64,000 bases of DNA from Bog-756 sp963812885. GTDB taxonomy: Bacteria > Actinomycetota > Acidimicrobiia > Acidimicrobiales > RAAP-2. Both the position numbers and the translations under genes were made by a program. Within the stretch, counting starts at the first letter, position 1; every line of letters starts with the position of its first letter. Of this stretch, positions 10,140 through 19,335 are shown one piece after another. The stretch spans positions 248,001 through 312,000 of the forward strand of contig CAWEWZ010000002.1 in the NCBI GenBank assembly GCA_963812885.1. Direction: 5' to 3'. The notes below the pieces were generated by a model. It saw only the letters and a program-made list of their open reading frames with translations. It searched no databases and was not told where the DNA came from.

Positions 10140-11055
10140 TCAGACCCGAATGGCGATCGAGCGCACCCGTTCCGGCCAATGGTCAGGCGGACCACAGAGA
10201 CCGATCTTGCCCACGCGGCCGGCAATGCGCGGGATCACGCCGTCATCCACCAGCCGTGTCACCCCCTTCCTCACGGCAGGCGTGTTGATGTCGTCGAATG
10301 ACACCAGGCACCCAGGTGCCGTGTGAGCCGACCACGCCCGACCGTCCTCGATAACCGCCTCCTCGGTGTGGGTGGCGTCGACGAAGAGCAGTCCGACGGG
10401 TTTTCCCTCGATAGGACTGGGATGCCTCGAGCGACACCTCCTCGTGCGCTTCGACGTGGTCGGCCACACCTACCTCCTCCATGTGTATCCGGAACAGGGT
10501 CGCAGTGTTGGTAAGTGATGCGCCGGTAGTGACGCGGGTCAACTCTTGGTCATGCGGATCGACTGCGTGGACGGTGGTTCCTGAGCCCGCACCCATGGCG
10601 AGGAACGCAGTTGACCGCCCGAGGTACGATCCCAGCTCGACGATGTCCTGCTCGCGGGAGACGGCGCCGGCAAGCTCGAAAAGCAACTCGGCTCCTGGCC
10701 GTCCAAGCCATCCGCCGATGAACGACGCCTTGGCCCACGCCTCTGCGAATCGGTGCGACTCGGTCCGGAGCCGCCTCCGTTCGAGATAGCGGTCCTTTGG
10801 GAAGTTGATGCTCTCGCGGGCGACGCCCAGCAGATCGTGGGCCTCGGTCCGAGCCCGGCTCAGGCTGGGGTTCACTTTGACACTCGATAGCCATTCCGCC
10901 GAGCAATTCGACAGTGGCCAAGCAACGGCAGGGACTCGAGGTGCGCAAACCCGGTGACGAGGAACCTCGGGGGCCAGACTGGCGAAACGCGCATGGGATC
11001 TCCTTAGCCGTATCAACGATTGAGAGAGATGAAGACGTCTCATTGACCGTAACAT
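10140..11055 (-). CDS. Class I SAM methyltransferase, Methyltransf_24-like (one frameshift)
   Basis: Motif I is DIVELGSYLGRSTAFLAMG, followed by VHAVDPHD with the acidic residue for the ribose. A frameshift between about 10395 and 10425 breaks the frame. Beyond it the chain continues VGLLFVDATHTEEAVIEDG, then CLVSFDDINTPAVRKGV, typical of the O-methyltransferase-like group found in glycan clusters, and ends at 10140. The N-terminal 60 residues of the open frame (MLRSMRRLHLSQSLIRLRR) are low-complexity; a GTG at 10875 is a possible later start. The acceptor is unknown. Confidence 0.65.
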
Positions 11056-11159
11056 TTGTCACTGGACATTCAACAGATTCCCTTGTCGCGACCTCGGCAC
11101 CGGCCGCCGGTTCCGACCCGGACATCTGCCTGAATCACCCTTAGGGGATCAATCACACG

Positions 11160-11370
11160 CCCAACACGCCGTGTCCCTCCTCCACGCTGCGCTGCTCAAC
11201 CTCTCACCAGGCGGAATCTCCAAGGAACTCGACGCATCTCACGCCGATCGGCTACTCGAGGACTTCGACCCGATAACCCCAAGTTCGCTATGACCTCGCC
11301 CCGGAGCTCCTCGGTAATGTCAGGCGAGTGGGCGTCCCGTTGAAGGAGTCCCACAAACGCATGAAGACAT
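11160..11370 (+). mobile_element. Remnant of an IS110-family transposase
   Basis: Two adjacent short frames resemble the central linker of IS110 transposases. The first (from 11162) reads VSLLHAALLNLSPGGISKEL then DASHADRLLEDFDPIT. After a +1 shift at about 11283 the second reads RYDLAPELLGNVRRVGVPLK followed by ESHKRMKTS. IS110 proteins carry a PGG-x-x-x-L...A-x-x-L segment followed by an L-x-x-L-x-x-L-R-R-x-D helix at this place. The catalytic ends are gone. This explains most of the otherwise empty 11056-11403 stretch; the remainder shows no gene. Confidence 0.5.
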
Positions 11371-11403
11371 CCACCCTCCTCAGGCCACCAGTGGTCCGAC
11401 AGG

Positions 11404-11589
11404 TCAGGCGCCGGAGGCCGGCCAGGACCCGGGGCTCCATCGCCAGCAGTCGGGGTTGGAGCAGGCCACGCTCTCAGGCGGGATGCGGCTGATCAAAATC
11501 GTCGTTGCCTCGACCACGAGGGGGATCTTCTTGGCCTTGGCCGGGTCGCGGCACTCGGGACACGGCAATCGGACATCGGTCACGCTCAT
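11404..11589 (-). CDS. Small CxxC zinc-ribbon-like protein, 61 residues
   Basis: The product starts MSVTDVRLPCPECRDPAKAK and later has SVACSNPDCWRWSPG, two Cys pairs spaced as in a zinc ribbon with a hydrophobic beta segment (IPLVVEATTILIS) between. AGAGG lies about nine bases before the ATG, which supports translation. The gene is isolated, beside the IS110 remnant. Function unknown; a structural metal site is inferred from the cysteines. Confidence 0.5.
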   Translation of the reverse strand: MSVTDVRLPCPECRDPAKAKKIPLVVEATTILISRIPPESVACSNPDCWRWSPGSWPASGA

Positions 11590-11722
11590 GGAGAGACCTC
11601 TGGTCGAGGGGTGCGGGCCGTTTCATGATCCCATGACCCCTGCCGACATCCGGGGATCCTCGGTCCGGTGGCGGAGGTGCCCGCGTCATGCACCCAGTCG
11701 GAACTCACTACGTTTGGTGCTC

Positions 11723-12091
11723 ATGCGTCGAGCTCTCTGGGTGATCGACCTCGTCTGTGTGCTGGTGTTCGTCGCTATCGGCCGTTCGGCCCATGCCCAT
11801 GGCTCGAGCTTCGGCGGTCTGGCTTCGACGGCGTGGCCGTTTGTGACCGGCCTGGCTGCCGGATGGTGCTGGCTCGGGATCCGGCGATCCCCGGGGGGCG
11901 CCGTCTCAAGCGGTGTCGTGGTCACGGCATCGACGGTGGCGGTCGGAATGGCCCTCCGGGTCGTCGCCGGCCAGGGCACCGCGTTCGCCTTCGTCCTGGT
12001 GGCCTTCGGCTTCCTCGGGGCCACGATGATCGGTTGGCGGTTGCTGGGCATCGCCCTCGGCCGGGCGCGAGCCGCCGACCGGGTCTCGTGA
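11723..12091 (+). CDS. DUF3054 family membrane protein
   Basis: The 122-residue product has four hydrophobic helices. The start MRRALWVIDLVCVLVFVAIG continues RSAHAHGSSFGG and STAWPFVTGLAAGWCW, matching the DUF3054 pattern of GRxxH, an AWPF-like loop and a small four-helix bundle. Function is unknown in the family. The frame is open upstream, but the ATG at 11723 is where family similarity begins. It is convergent with the phospholipase gene, with 12 bases between the stops. Confidence 0.7.
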   Translation: MRRALWVIDLVCVLVFVAIGRSAHAHGSSFGGLASTAWPFVTGLAAGWCWLGIRRSPGGAVSSGVVVTASTVAVGMALRVVAGQGTAFAFVLVAFGFLGATMIGWRLLGIALGRARAADRVS

Positions 12092-12103
12092 CCGGGCCGG
12101 TGG

Positions 12104-13681
12104 TCAGGCCGTCGTGGCCGAGGCCTTCTCCTGGGTCGGCATGACCTGGTTGGTGGGCACCGGATAGGGAGGCTGGTCCGTGGCGACCTCGAGGAGATCC
12201 GTCTCCTTGCATCCCTTGGCCGCCAGGTAGGCAGGGTCGTTGCGGGTCGGTGGAAGCGCCGGCAGGGTAGTGGTCCGCCGGTCCATCCGCAGCGTGGCCG
12301 TAAGGTCGCCCACCGTCGACCGACGCCACGACGAGAGGTTCGGAGCGGTGACCCCGAAGCGCTCCTCGATGAAGCGCAACTGGGAGGTGTGATCGAAGGT
12401 CTGCGAGCAGATGCCGCCACCGCGGCTGAACGGCGACAGCACGAGCAGCGGTACCCGAAAGCCGAGCCCGATCGGACCGGCGATCCCCTGGGCCTCGGAA
12501 GGGAGCGGGTCCACCGAGAGGTACTCCCCCTCTGTACCCGGGGGGGCGACCGGAGGGTCGACATGATCGAAGAACCCGTCGTTCTCGTCGTACATGTGGA
12601 AGAGAACCGTCTTCGACCAGACGTCGGGGTTCGAGACCAGCGTCCGAAGGACCTGATCGGTGAACCACTCGCCGAGGAACGAGGGAGCCGGCGGGTGCTC
12701 GTCGTAGCCGACCGGAGTGCTGATCCAGCTGACCTTGGGCAGCGTTCCCGCCCGCACGTCGGCGGCGAAGTCCCCGGGGAAGGTCTGCAGGAACGCCTTC
12801 TTGTACAGCGCCGAGGCGGGGTTCGAATACTGGGAGAAGTACGGAAGCACGCTGTCGGTGGTGAGTCCGATCTTGCCCATGGTCTCGATGCTGTAGAGCG
12901 ATCCACCGGGGTTGTAGTACTTCCAGCTCACCCCGGCGTCCTCGAGCACCTCGGGCATGGTGTCCCAGTGCACGCTGAAGATGGCCGAAGGCTTTCCGTT
13001 GGTGACGACAACCGGCCCCCCCGCCTTGCCGGCGGGGTCGAGCGTGCCCGACATCTGCATCAGGCGGTTCGGATGGGTCGGGCCCATGACCGAGCAGTGG
13101 TACCCGTCGCAGAGGGTGAAGGCATCGGCCAGCGCGTAGTAGTAGGGCAGGTCGGCTCTCGTGTAATAGCCCATGGTCAGCGTGCCCTGCGAGGGACCCT
13201 CGTACTCGGACTCGGTGTGGACCCGCGCGAACGAATCCATCTTCCCCTCGTTCCGGCACAGGTGCTGGGGCTTCCAGTTATGGGTGAGGTCGAACGTGCA
13301 GTCGGCCAGGTCGGTGCTCACGGTGTCGAGTCGGAAGGGTAGGAGCCGACCCACCGGCGAGGCGCTGGTGTTGGAGGGGCAGGCCTGGGAGAACGGGCCC
13401 AGGTCGCCGGCAGGATGGTCATCGAAGCCCCGGGCGCCGGGATAGGTGCCGTAGTAGTGGTCGAACGACCGGTTCTCCATCATCAGGAAGATGACGTGTT
13501 CGACCGCACCCAGGTCCGACCCGGCCGGCGGCACCGCTGTCGACTTGGCCACGGTGGACGCCGGTCCTGATCCACAGCTGGCGGCCAGCACACCGACGCC
13601 CGAGGCTGCACCGGCGGCCAGGAATTGCCGCCGGGTGAGCCCCCTCCCCCATTCGCCCCCACCTTGCCGCTTTCCCGTCAT
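12104..13681 (-). CDS. Tat-exported phosphoesterase, phospholipase C/acid phosphatase family
   Basis: This intact 525-residue protein begins with a twin-arginine signal, LTRRQFLAAGAASGVGVLA, ending in the lipobox-like AASC. The catalytic start is VIFLMMENRSFDHYYGTYPG, the metal-binding E-N-R-S-F-D-H motif of the phosphoesterase/PLC family. CSVMGPTHPNRLMQMSGTLD and YDENDGFFDHVDPP are the other conserved blocks. It would hydrolyse phospholipids or phosphate esters outside the membrane. A second, broken member lies at 45968-47617. ATG with GGACGGAG upstream; probably monocistronic. Confidence 0.88.
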   Translation of the reverse strand: MTGKRQGGGEWGRGLTRRQFLAAGAASGVGVLAASCGSGPASTVAKSTAVPPAGSDLGAVEHVIFLMMENRSFDHYYGTYPGARGFDDHPAGDLGPFSQACPSNTSASPVGRLLPFRLDTVSTDLADCTFDLTHNWKPQHLCRNEGKMDSFARVHTESEYEGPSQGTLTMGYYTRADLPYYYALADAFTLCDGYHCSVMGPTHPNRLMQMSGTLDPAGKAGGPVVVTNGKPSAIFSVHWDTMPEVLEDAGVSWKYYNPGGSLYSIETMGKIGLTTDSVLPYFSQYSNPASALYKKAFLQTFPGDFAADVRAGTLPKVSWISTPVGYDEHPPAPSFLGEWFTDQVLRTLVSNPDVWSKTVLFHMYDENDGFFDHVDPPVAPPGTEGEYLSVDPLPSEAQGIAGPIGLGFRVPLLVLSPFSRGGGICSQTFDHTSQLRFIEERFGVTAPNLSSWRRSTVGDLTATLRMDRRTTTLPALPPTRNDPAYLAAKGCKETDLLEVATDQPPYPVPTNQVMPTQEKASATTA

Positions 13682-13864
13682 GCGTCACTCCGTCCTCGGT
13701 CGGTGGGCCAAACGTACCAACCTCGGGTCCGGCTGGCTCCGGGCGGCCGGAGGTGACGCCACCAGGGACCACCTGATGGCGCTGACAGCGCCAATTGATT
13801 ATCCTGAGCAAAGAGTGAGGGCCCACCGGGTCCTCCGCCATCGGCGACTGCGGCATCACATCAC

Positions 13865-16800
13865 ATGGGGGGTACCCGATGTCCCAAGGCGAATCCGCAG
13901 GTTCGGGGCGGAGAAGGCTGCTTGGAATCCCCCACGATTGACCAAGCGACAGGGTCGCCTCAGACGGATCAATCCCCGGCGACGTCCGTCCTGCTGCCGT
14001 ACATCACCCGGCCGGCCATCGACTGGGCCCGACGCCATCGGGCAGACGTCGACGCACCGTTCTGGCGGGAGGTCGAGGGCAGCATGGTGTTCGGGGACGT
14101 GTCCGGGTTCACCAAGATGTCCGAGCGGCTGGCCCGCCACGGGAAGGTCGGCGCCGAAGAGGTGGCCGACGCCATCAACACCTGCTTCGAGCAATTGCTC
14201 GATGTGGCCTATCGCTGCGGCGGCAATCTGCTCAAGTTCGGGGGGGATGCCCTTCTCCTGCTGTTCACCGGAGAGGACCACGCCATCCGTGCCGCTCATG
14301 CCGCAGTGGGGATGCGGGCCAGGCTGAGGACGGCTGGACGGCTGGACACGTCGGCGGGACGGGTGGTCCTACGGATCTCGATCGGCGTCCATCGGGGTAC
14401 GTTCCACATGTTCATGGCGGGCGCCACCCACCGCGAGCTCATCGTCGCCGGGCCTGCCGCCACCAACACGGTTGCGGCCGAGGGGACGGCCACCGCGGGA
14501 GAGATCGTGATGAGCCCGACCATGGCGGGATCCCTCACCGAGAGGAGCCGGGGGCCGGCCCGAGGACAGGCCTATCTCCTGCGGTCGCCCGCCGGCCCGG
14601 CGCCGGAGCTCCCCATCACGCCGCCCGAACTCGACGGCGTCGATCTGGCCCGTCACGTGCCCACTGCGATCCGGAAGCATCTGCTCGAAGGGGGACGTGA
14701 GGCCGAGCACCGCATCGCCACGGTCGCGTTCCTCCACTTCGATGGCACCGATGCCATCGTCGAGGAGAACGGGCCCGAGGACCTCGCCGAACGGCTCCAC
14801 GTCGTCGTCCGTCGGGTGCAGGAGGCCGCCGAGGAGAACGGGGTGTCCTTCCTCGGGACCGACATCGACCACGACGGCGGCAAGATCATCCTGGTGTCAG
14901 GCGTGCCCCGACGTGCCGGCGAGGACGAGCAGAGGATGTTGCTCGCCCTGCGTCAGATCACCGCCGAGGAGCTTCCCTTGGGCCTGCGCATCGGCGTCAA
15001 CACCGGCCCGGTGTTCGCCGGCGACGTGGGTACGGCCTTCCGGCGGACCTTCACCGTGATGGGGGACACAGTGAATCTGGCCGCCCGCCTGATGGCCAAG
15101 GCCGAGCCCGGCCAGGTACTGGCCACCGCCGAGGTGCTCGATCGCTCGTCGATCCGGTTCGAGACCACTCCGCTGCCCCCCTTCATGGTGAAGGGCAAGC
15201 GGCGGCCGGTGACCGCCTACGTCGTCGGCGCCGCCTACCGGGCGCGGGATCACCACGTCGATCGGCTCCCCCTGACCGGCGTCACCCAGGAACTGGAGGC
15301 TCTCGGCTCCGACCTGGACGACGTCATCGGCGGTGCCGGGCGGGTGGTCGAGATCGTCGGAGACCACGGAACGGGGAAGTCGCGCCTCGTCGAGGAGATG
15401 GTCGGGCGGGCGGGGTCCGTCCGGACGATGACCATCATCTGCGAGAGCTACGAGACCACGACCCCATACGCCTCCATCTGGTACCTCGGCCGCGCCCTCC
15501 TCGGGCTCCAGATGGGAGCGGACAAGGACACGGTCGCCCGGCATCTGCGCCAAAGGATCGAGGCCGAGGCCCCCGACCTCCTCCCGCTGCTGCCCCTCAT
15601 CGGCACGGCCCTCGATCTCGAGCTGCCGGACACCCCGGAGACAGCGGCCCTGAAGCCCGAGTTCCGGCGCCAGGCGGTGGCCCGGGCCACCGCCCGATTC
15701 CTGGGCGCCACGCTCGACCGCCCCTTCGTCCTGATGGTGGAGGACGCCCACCACATGGACGAGGCGTCCCAGGGGATCATGCGGGACCTGGCGGCCGAGC
15801 TGACCGGACGGCCGGGTCTGCTGTGCATCACCCGTCGCCCGGTGGATTCGGGCCTCAGCTTCGATCCCGCCGACCACGTCCGGACCCTCCGGCTGAGCGG
15901 CCTGACCGTGGACCAGGCCGCCGAGGCCCTGCTGGCCGCTTCGGACGACTCCCCGATGCTGCCCCGCGAGATCCGGGTCCTGGCCGAGCGGTCGATGGGT
16001 AGTCCGATGTTCCTCGAAGAATTGTGGCGCGCCCATCGGGCCGGTGCCCCCCTCGATGCGCTCCCCGACTCGGTCGACTCGGCCGTGACCGCCCAGATCG
16101 ACCATCTCTCGGCCACCGACCGGCAGATCCTCCGGTACGCTGCCGTTCTCGGCACGACCTTCACCGGTCGTGAGCTGATCGACCTCCTCCAGCCCGAGCT
16201 CGAGGGGGCGGAGTCCCGTCCCGACCGACTCCCGCGGGCGCTGGAGGAGTTCCTCAACATCGAGCGATCCGGTCTCATCCGGTTCCGCTCGGGGATCGTC
16301 CGCGACTGCGCCTACGAAGGGCTGCCGTTCAGGCGCCGGAGGGAGCTTCACGGACGGGCCGCAGACGCCCTGCTGGCCAGGACCGGGGACGACAGCGAGG
16401 CCGAGCTCCTCTCCCTCCACTTCTTCCACGCCCAGCACTACGAGGAGGCGTGGCGCTACTCGCTGGTGGCCGGCAACCGGGCCGGCCAGAAGTACGCCAA
16501 CATCGAAGCGGCCACCCTCTACCAACGGGCCCTGGCCGCCGTCGGTCGGCTCCCTGACGTCGAACCCCACCAGGTGGCGTCGGCGTGGGAGAGCCTGGGC
16601 GATGTCCGCGAACGGGCCGGTGACTACCGGGGCGCGTCACTGGCGTACCGACGGGCGCGAAAACTTCTGGCCACCGACGTCGTCGCCCAGGCCGAATTGT
16701 GCCTGAAGGAGGCATGGATGCCCGAGCGGGTGGGGCGGTACTCCGAGGCGGTCAGGTGGATCCGCCGGGGACTGCGCATGCTGGAGGACGCCGCCGGAGA

Positions 16801-17828
16801 GCAGGCCGGCCGACTCCGGGCCCAACTGATGACCTGGTATGCGGCCGTGCGCCAGGCTCAGGGGCAGAGCCGCGAAGCCGTCATCTGGTGCGAGAAGGCG
16901 ATCGCCGAAGCGCGCGCTTCCGGCGACCGTGACGCGGAGGCCCACGCCCTGTTCACGCTGGACAGCGCGTGGGTGTGGCTCGGCCGCACCGATCTGGCCA
17001 CCCACTCCCACGAGGCCCTGGCCATCTATGACGAGGTCGGCGACCTCGGCGGCAAAGCCGTCGTGCTCAACAACCTCGGCGCCTTCGAGTACTTCCGCGG
17101 GGCGTGGGACGAGGCCGCCTTCCTCTACGCCGAGGGGCGCGACGCCCGGTTGGCCACCGGCAACGAAGTCGATGCGGCCATCGGGACCATCAACATCGGA
17201 GAGATCCTCGCCGACCAGGGCCGCTACGAAGAGGGTCGGCACCAGCTCATCGACGCCCTCCGCGTGCTGCGGGCGGCCAGCTATCGATACGGCATCGCCT
17301 ACGCCACCATGTTGCTGGGCCGGCTCGACGCCCGGACGGGCTCGTTCGAGGAGGCCCACGAGCATTTCGTCACGGCCCGTTCGGAGTTCAACGACATCGG
17401 CCTCCACTTCGATGCCTCCGAAGTGGACTCGATGGTGGCCGAGTGCCTGGTGCTGGAAGGGCGGAGCCAGGAGGCACTCGAGCTGGCCGGTCGCCTGGTC
17501 GACGGCATGGAGGAGCAGGGCTCGCCCCGGGGGGTGGCGCTCGTGCAGCGGGTCCGTGGCTACGCGTTGCTCCAGGGGGGTGACCTGGCCGGGGCCCGGG
17601 CCGCGTTCGAGGCCAGCAGGGACGAGCGCGCTGGAGCTGAAGGCCGACTACGAGCTCGTCCTCACACTGGTCGCCCTGGTCAAGCTGGCCGAATTGACCG
17701 GTGACCGGACAGCGGCCGCGGCATGGCATTCGCAGATTGCCGAACTCAGTGATCAGCTGGGCATCGCCGCCTTGCCCGAGGTCCCCCTAGGCCGATCCGA
17801 CCTCCTCGGTGTCGCGGCCGAAGCCTGA
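13865..17828 (+). CDS. Tandem class III cyclase domains, AAA ATPase and TPR protein (one frameshift)
   Basis: A roughly 1,320-residue signalling protein. The first cyclase homology domain (about residues 75-240) has GSMVFGDVSGFTKMSERLA and LLKFGGDALLLLF. The second (about 275-450) has ATVAFLHFDGTDAIVEENG and FTVMGDTVNLAARLMAKAE. The metal-binding Asp sits in the first domain and the Asn/Arg transition-state pair in the second, so one composite site is likely. Then an AAA/STAND ATPase with Walker A GDHGTGKSR and Walker B FVLMVEDAHHMDE, and from about residue 830 helical TPR-like repeats. A frameshift near 17633 moves the end into LVTLVALVKLAELTGDRTAA-like sequence and the stop at 17828. The start is uncertain: ATG 13865, or a TTG at 13922 preceded by GGAGAAGG. 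Confidence 0.85.
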
Positions 17829-17851
17829 TTCGGGGCACGGCAGCGGCCTGG

Positions 17852-18706
17852 TCAGGGCCCGGGGAGCACCTCGGTGAAAGCACGGCCGAACTCCTCGTCC
17901 CCCGTGATGGACAACGGCACGACGGTCGGACGGCCGAGGAGCAGGGACAGGATGTCCCGGCCGGTCCCCTCGATCACCGCGCTGGCGGCGGCGTCCCAGG
18001 CCGCTGGAACGGAACTGACCGACTCACCCCGCACCGTCACCAGGTGAACAGGTCCGTCGGTGGCCACCAGAAGCCACGATCCATCGACACGCCGGCCCGG
18101 CAGCCGGCCGGCCCGGCGCTGGTTGAGCCTGTCCATGCGGAAGGGAAGCGCCTCGCGCACGAAGCACTCGCTCCAATCCCCGAGGCCCATGTCGAGGTCG
18201 GTCCCGTGCACCTCGACCTCGGTCAGCCTCAGGAGGGGTAGCCGCCCCAGCCCGAGTGGTCCCAGATCGGGATTGCCCTCGGGTTCGTTGACCATCACCT
18301 CCCAGTCCCGCTGGGTGAGTGACTCCCAGGTCTGCTGCAAGGCGCGGCTCTGGGCGACCAGCGAAGCCACGACATCGGCCGGTGCCTCCCCCCATGCCGG
18401 TCGCAGGGTGTCGGGCCGGTCTTCATCCCGGCCTCCGGGGTAGTAGGACGTCGAGCGGCCGGCCAGGGCCTGGACGGTCATCCGGCGAAGCGCCTCGGCT
18501 CCGTAGCGGAGGTGGCAGGCGATGGTCAGCCGGCTCCAGCCCTCCAAGGCGGTCGTGGCCACGAGCTCGTCCTCGTCCAGGGCCTGGAGCGCACCGGTCA
18601 GCTCCGCCGTCCGCCTGGCGACGGCGCTGACCGGGGACAGGCCACCTCCGTCGGCCGAGGGCATGGTCCCATGCTCGCGTAGATGGCTCGGTCGACGGTC
18701 ACCCAT
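17852..18706 (-). CDS. Mycothiol-dependent maleylpyruvate isomerase family protein
   Basis: The N-terminal DinB-like four-helix domain shows LEGWSRLTIACHLRYGAEAL, where the His is the usual first metal ligand, and LTEVEVHGTDLDMGLGDW holds the second His/Glu/Asp cluster. The C-terminal part (VHLVTVRGESVSS onward) matches the family's SCP2-like or MDMPI C-terminal domain. Members use mycothiol for isomerisation or thiol transfer. The start is either 18706 or the ATG at 18664; neither has a strong ribosome-binding site. It runs towards the cyclase gene, 23 bases from its stop. The substrate cannot be told. Confidence 0.75.
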   Translation of the reverse strand: MGDRRPSHLREHGTMPSADGGGLSPVSAVARRTAELTGALQALDEDELVATTALEGWSRLTIACHLRYGAEALRRMTVQALAGRSTSYYPGGRDEDRPDTLRPAWGEAPADVVASLVAQSRALQQTWESLTQRDWEVMVNEPEGNPDLGPLGLGRLPLLRLTEVEVHGTDLDMGLGDWSECFVREALPFRMDRLNQRRAGRLPGRRVDGSWLLVATDGPVHLVTVRGESVSSVPAAWDAAASAVIEGTGRDILSLLLGRPTVVPLSITGDEEFGRAFTEVLPGP

Positions 18707-18745
18707 ACTGGAACGGTCACCCGCTGAACGAAGGAGATATGACCT

Positions 18746-19267
18746 ATGCCGACCATCGAGGAGCTGGCAGCCGAAGTGGCGGCGCTGCGCCGCCGGATCG
18801 ATGCAACCGAGGGCGTCCTCGAGCTGCAGGCCCTCAAGGCCCGTTACGGGGAACTGGTGGACCGGCGGTACTCGGGCGGCGGGGTCGTCGACAACACCCG
18901 ATTGGCCCAGCTGGCCGACGAGGTGTCCGAGCTGTTCACCGTCGACGGGGAATGGGACGGAGGGCCGGGGCTCGGCAAGGCCGTCGGACGTCCAGCCATC
19001 GCCGACCGGCTCCGCACGCCGACCCTCACCTTCTCACGCCATCTCTTCGTCAAACCGCAGGATCGACCTGGACGGGGATCGGGCAACGGCCCGGTGGGAC
19101 CTGCTCTGTCCGTGCCGTGACGGCAACGGCCGGTCCTTCTGGATGTGCGGGTACGAGGACGACGAGTACGTCCGGACCGATGGTGCCTGGCTGTACCGGT
19201 CGATGAAGCTCACCACGCTGTTCATGGCGACCGGTCGAGGAGGGCTGGGCCAAGATCCTGGCCTGAT
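18746..19267 (+). CDS. SnoaL/NTF2-like protein (two frameshifts)
   Basis: AAGGAG lies about ten bases before the ATG. The protein opens with a coiled helix (MPTIEELAAEVAALRRRIDA) and then LKARYGELVDRRYSGG, the start of a SnoaL_4-type cone-shaped domain. One indel near 19060 and a second near 19232 break it. Corrected, it continues IDLDGDRATARWDLLCPCRD, then TDGAWLYRSMKLTTLFMA, and ends VEEGWAKILA at 19267. Such domains act as small isomerases, cyclases or dehydratases, or bind ligands. The final Trp-rich tail is typical. It lies just upstream of the mannosidase. Confidence 0.65.
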
Positions 19268-19321
19268 CACCGCGGTCCCGCCCGACCGTTGCCACCCCGG
19301 TTTCCCGACCGGCTCCTTCTG

Positions 19322-19327
19322 TATACT
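19322..19327 (+). promoter_or_regulatory. -10 box for a probable leaderless mannosidase transcript
   Basis: TATACT ends nine bases before the GTG at 19336, so a transcript starting seven or so bases downstream would begin at or next to the start codon. There is no Shine-Dalgarno before that GTG. Leaderless genes are common in Actinobacteria. The -35 region is not distinct. Confidence 0.45.
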
Positions 19328-19335
19328 CGGCCACC

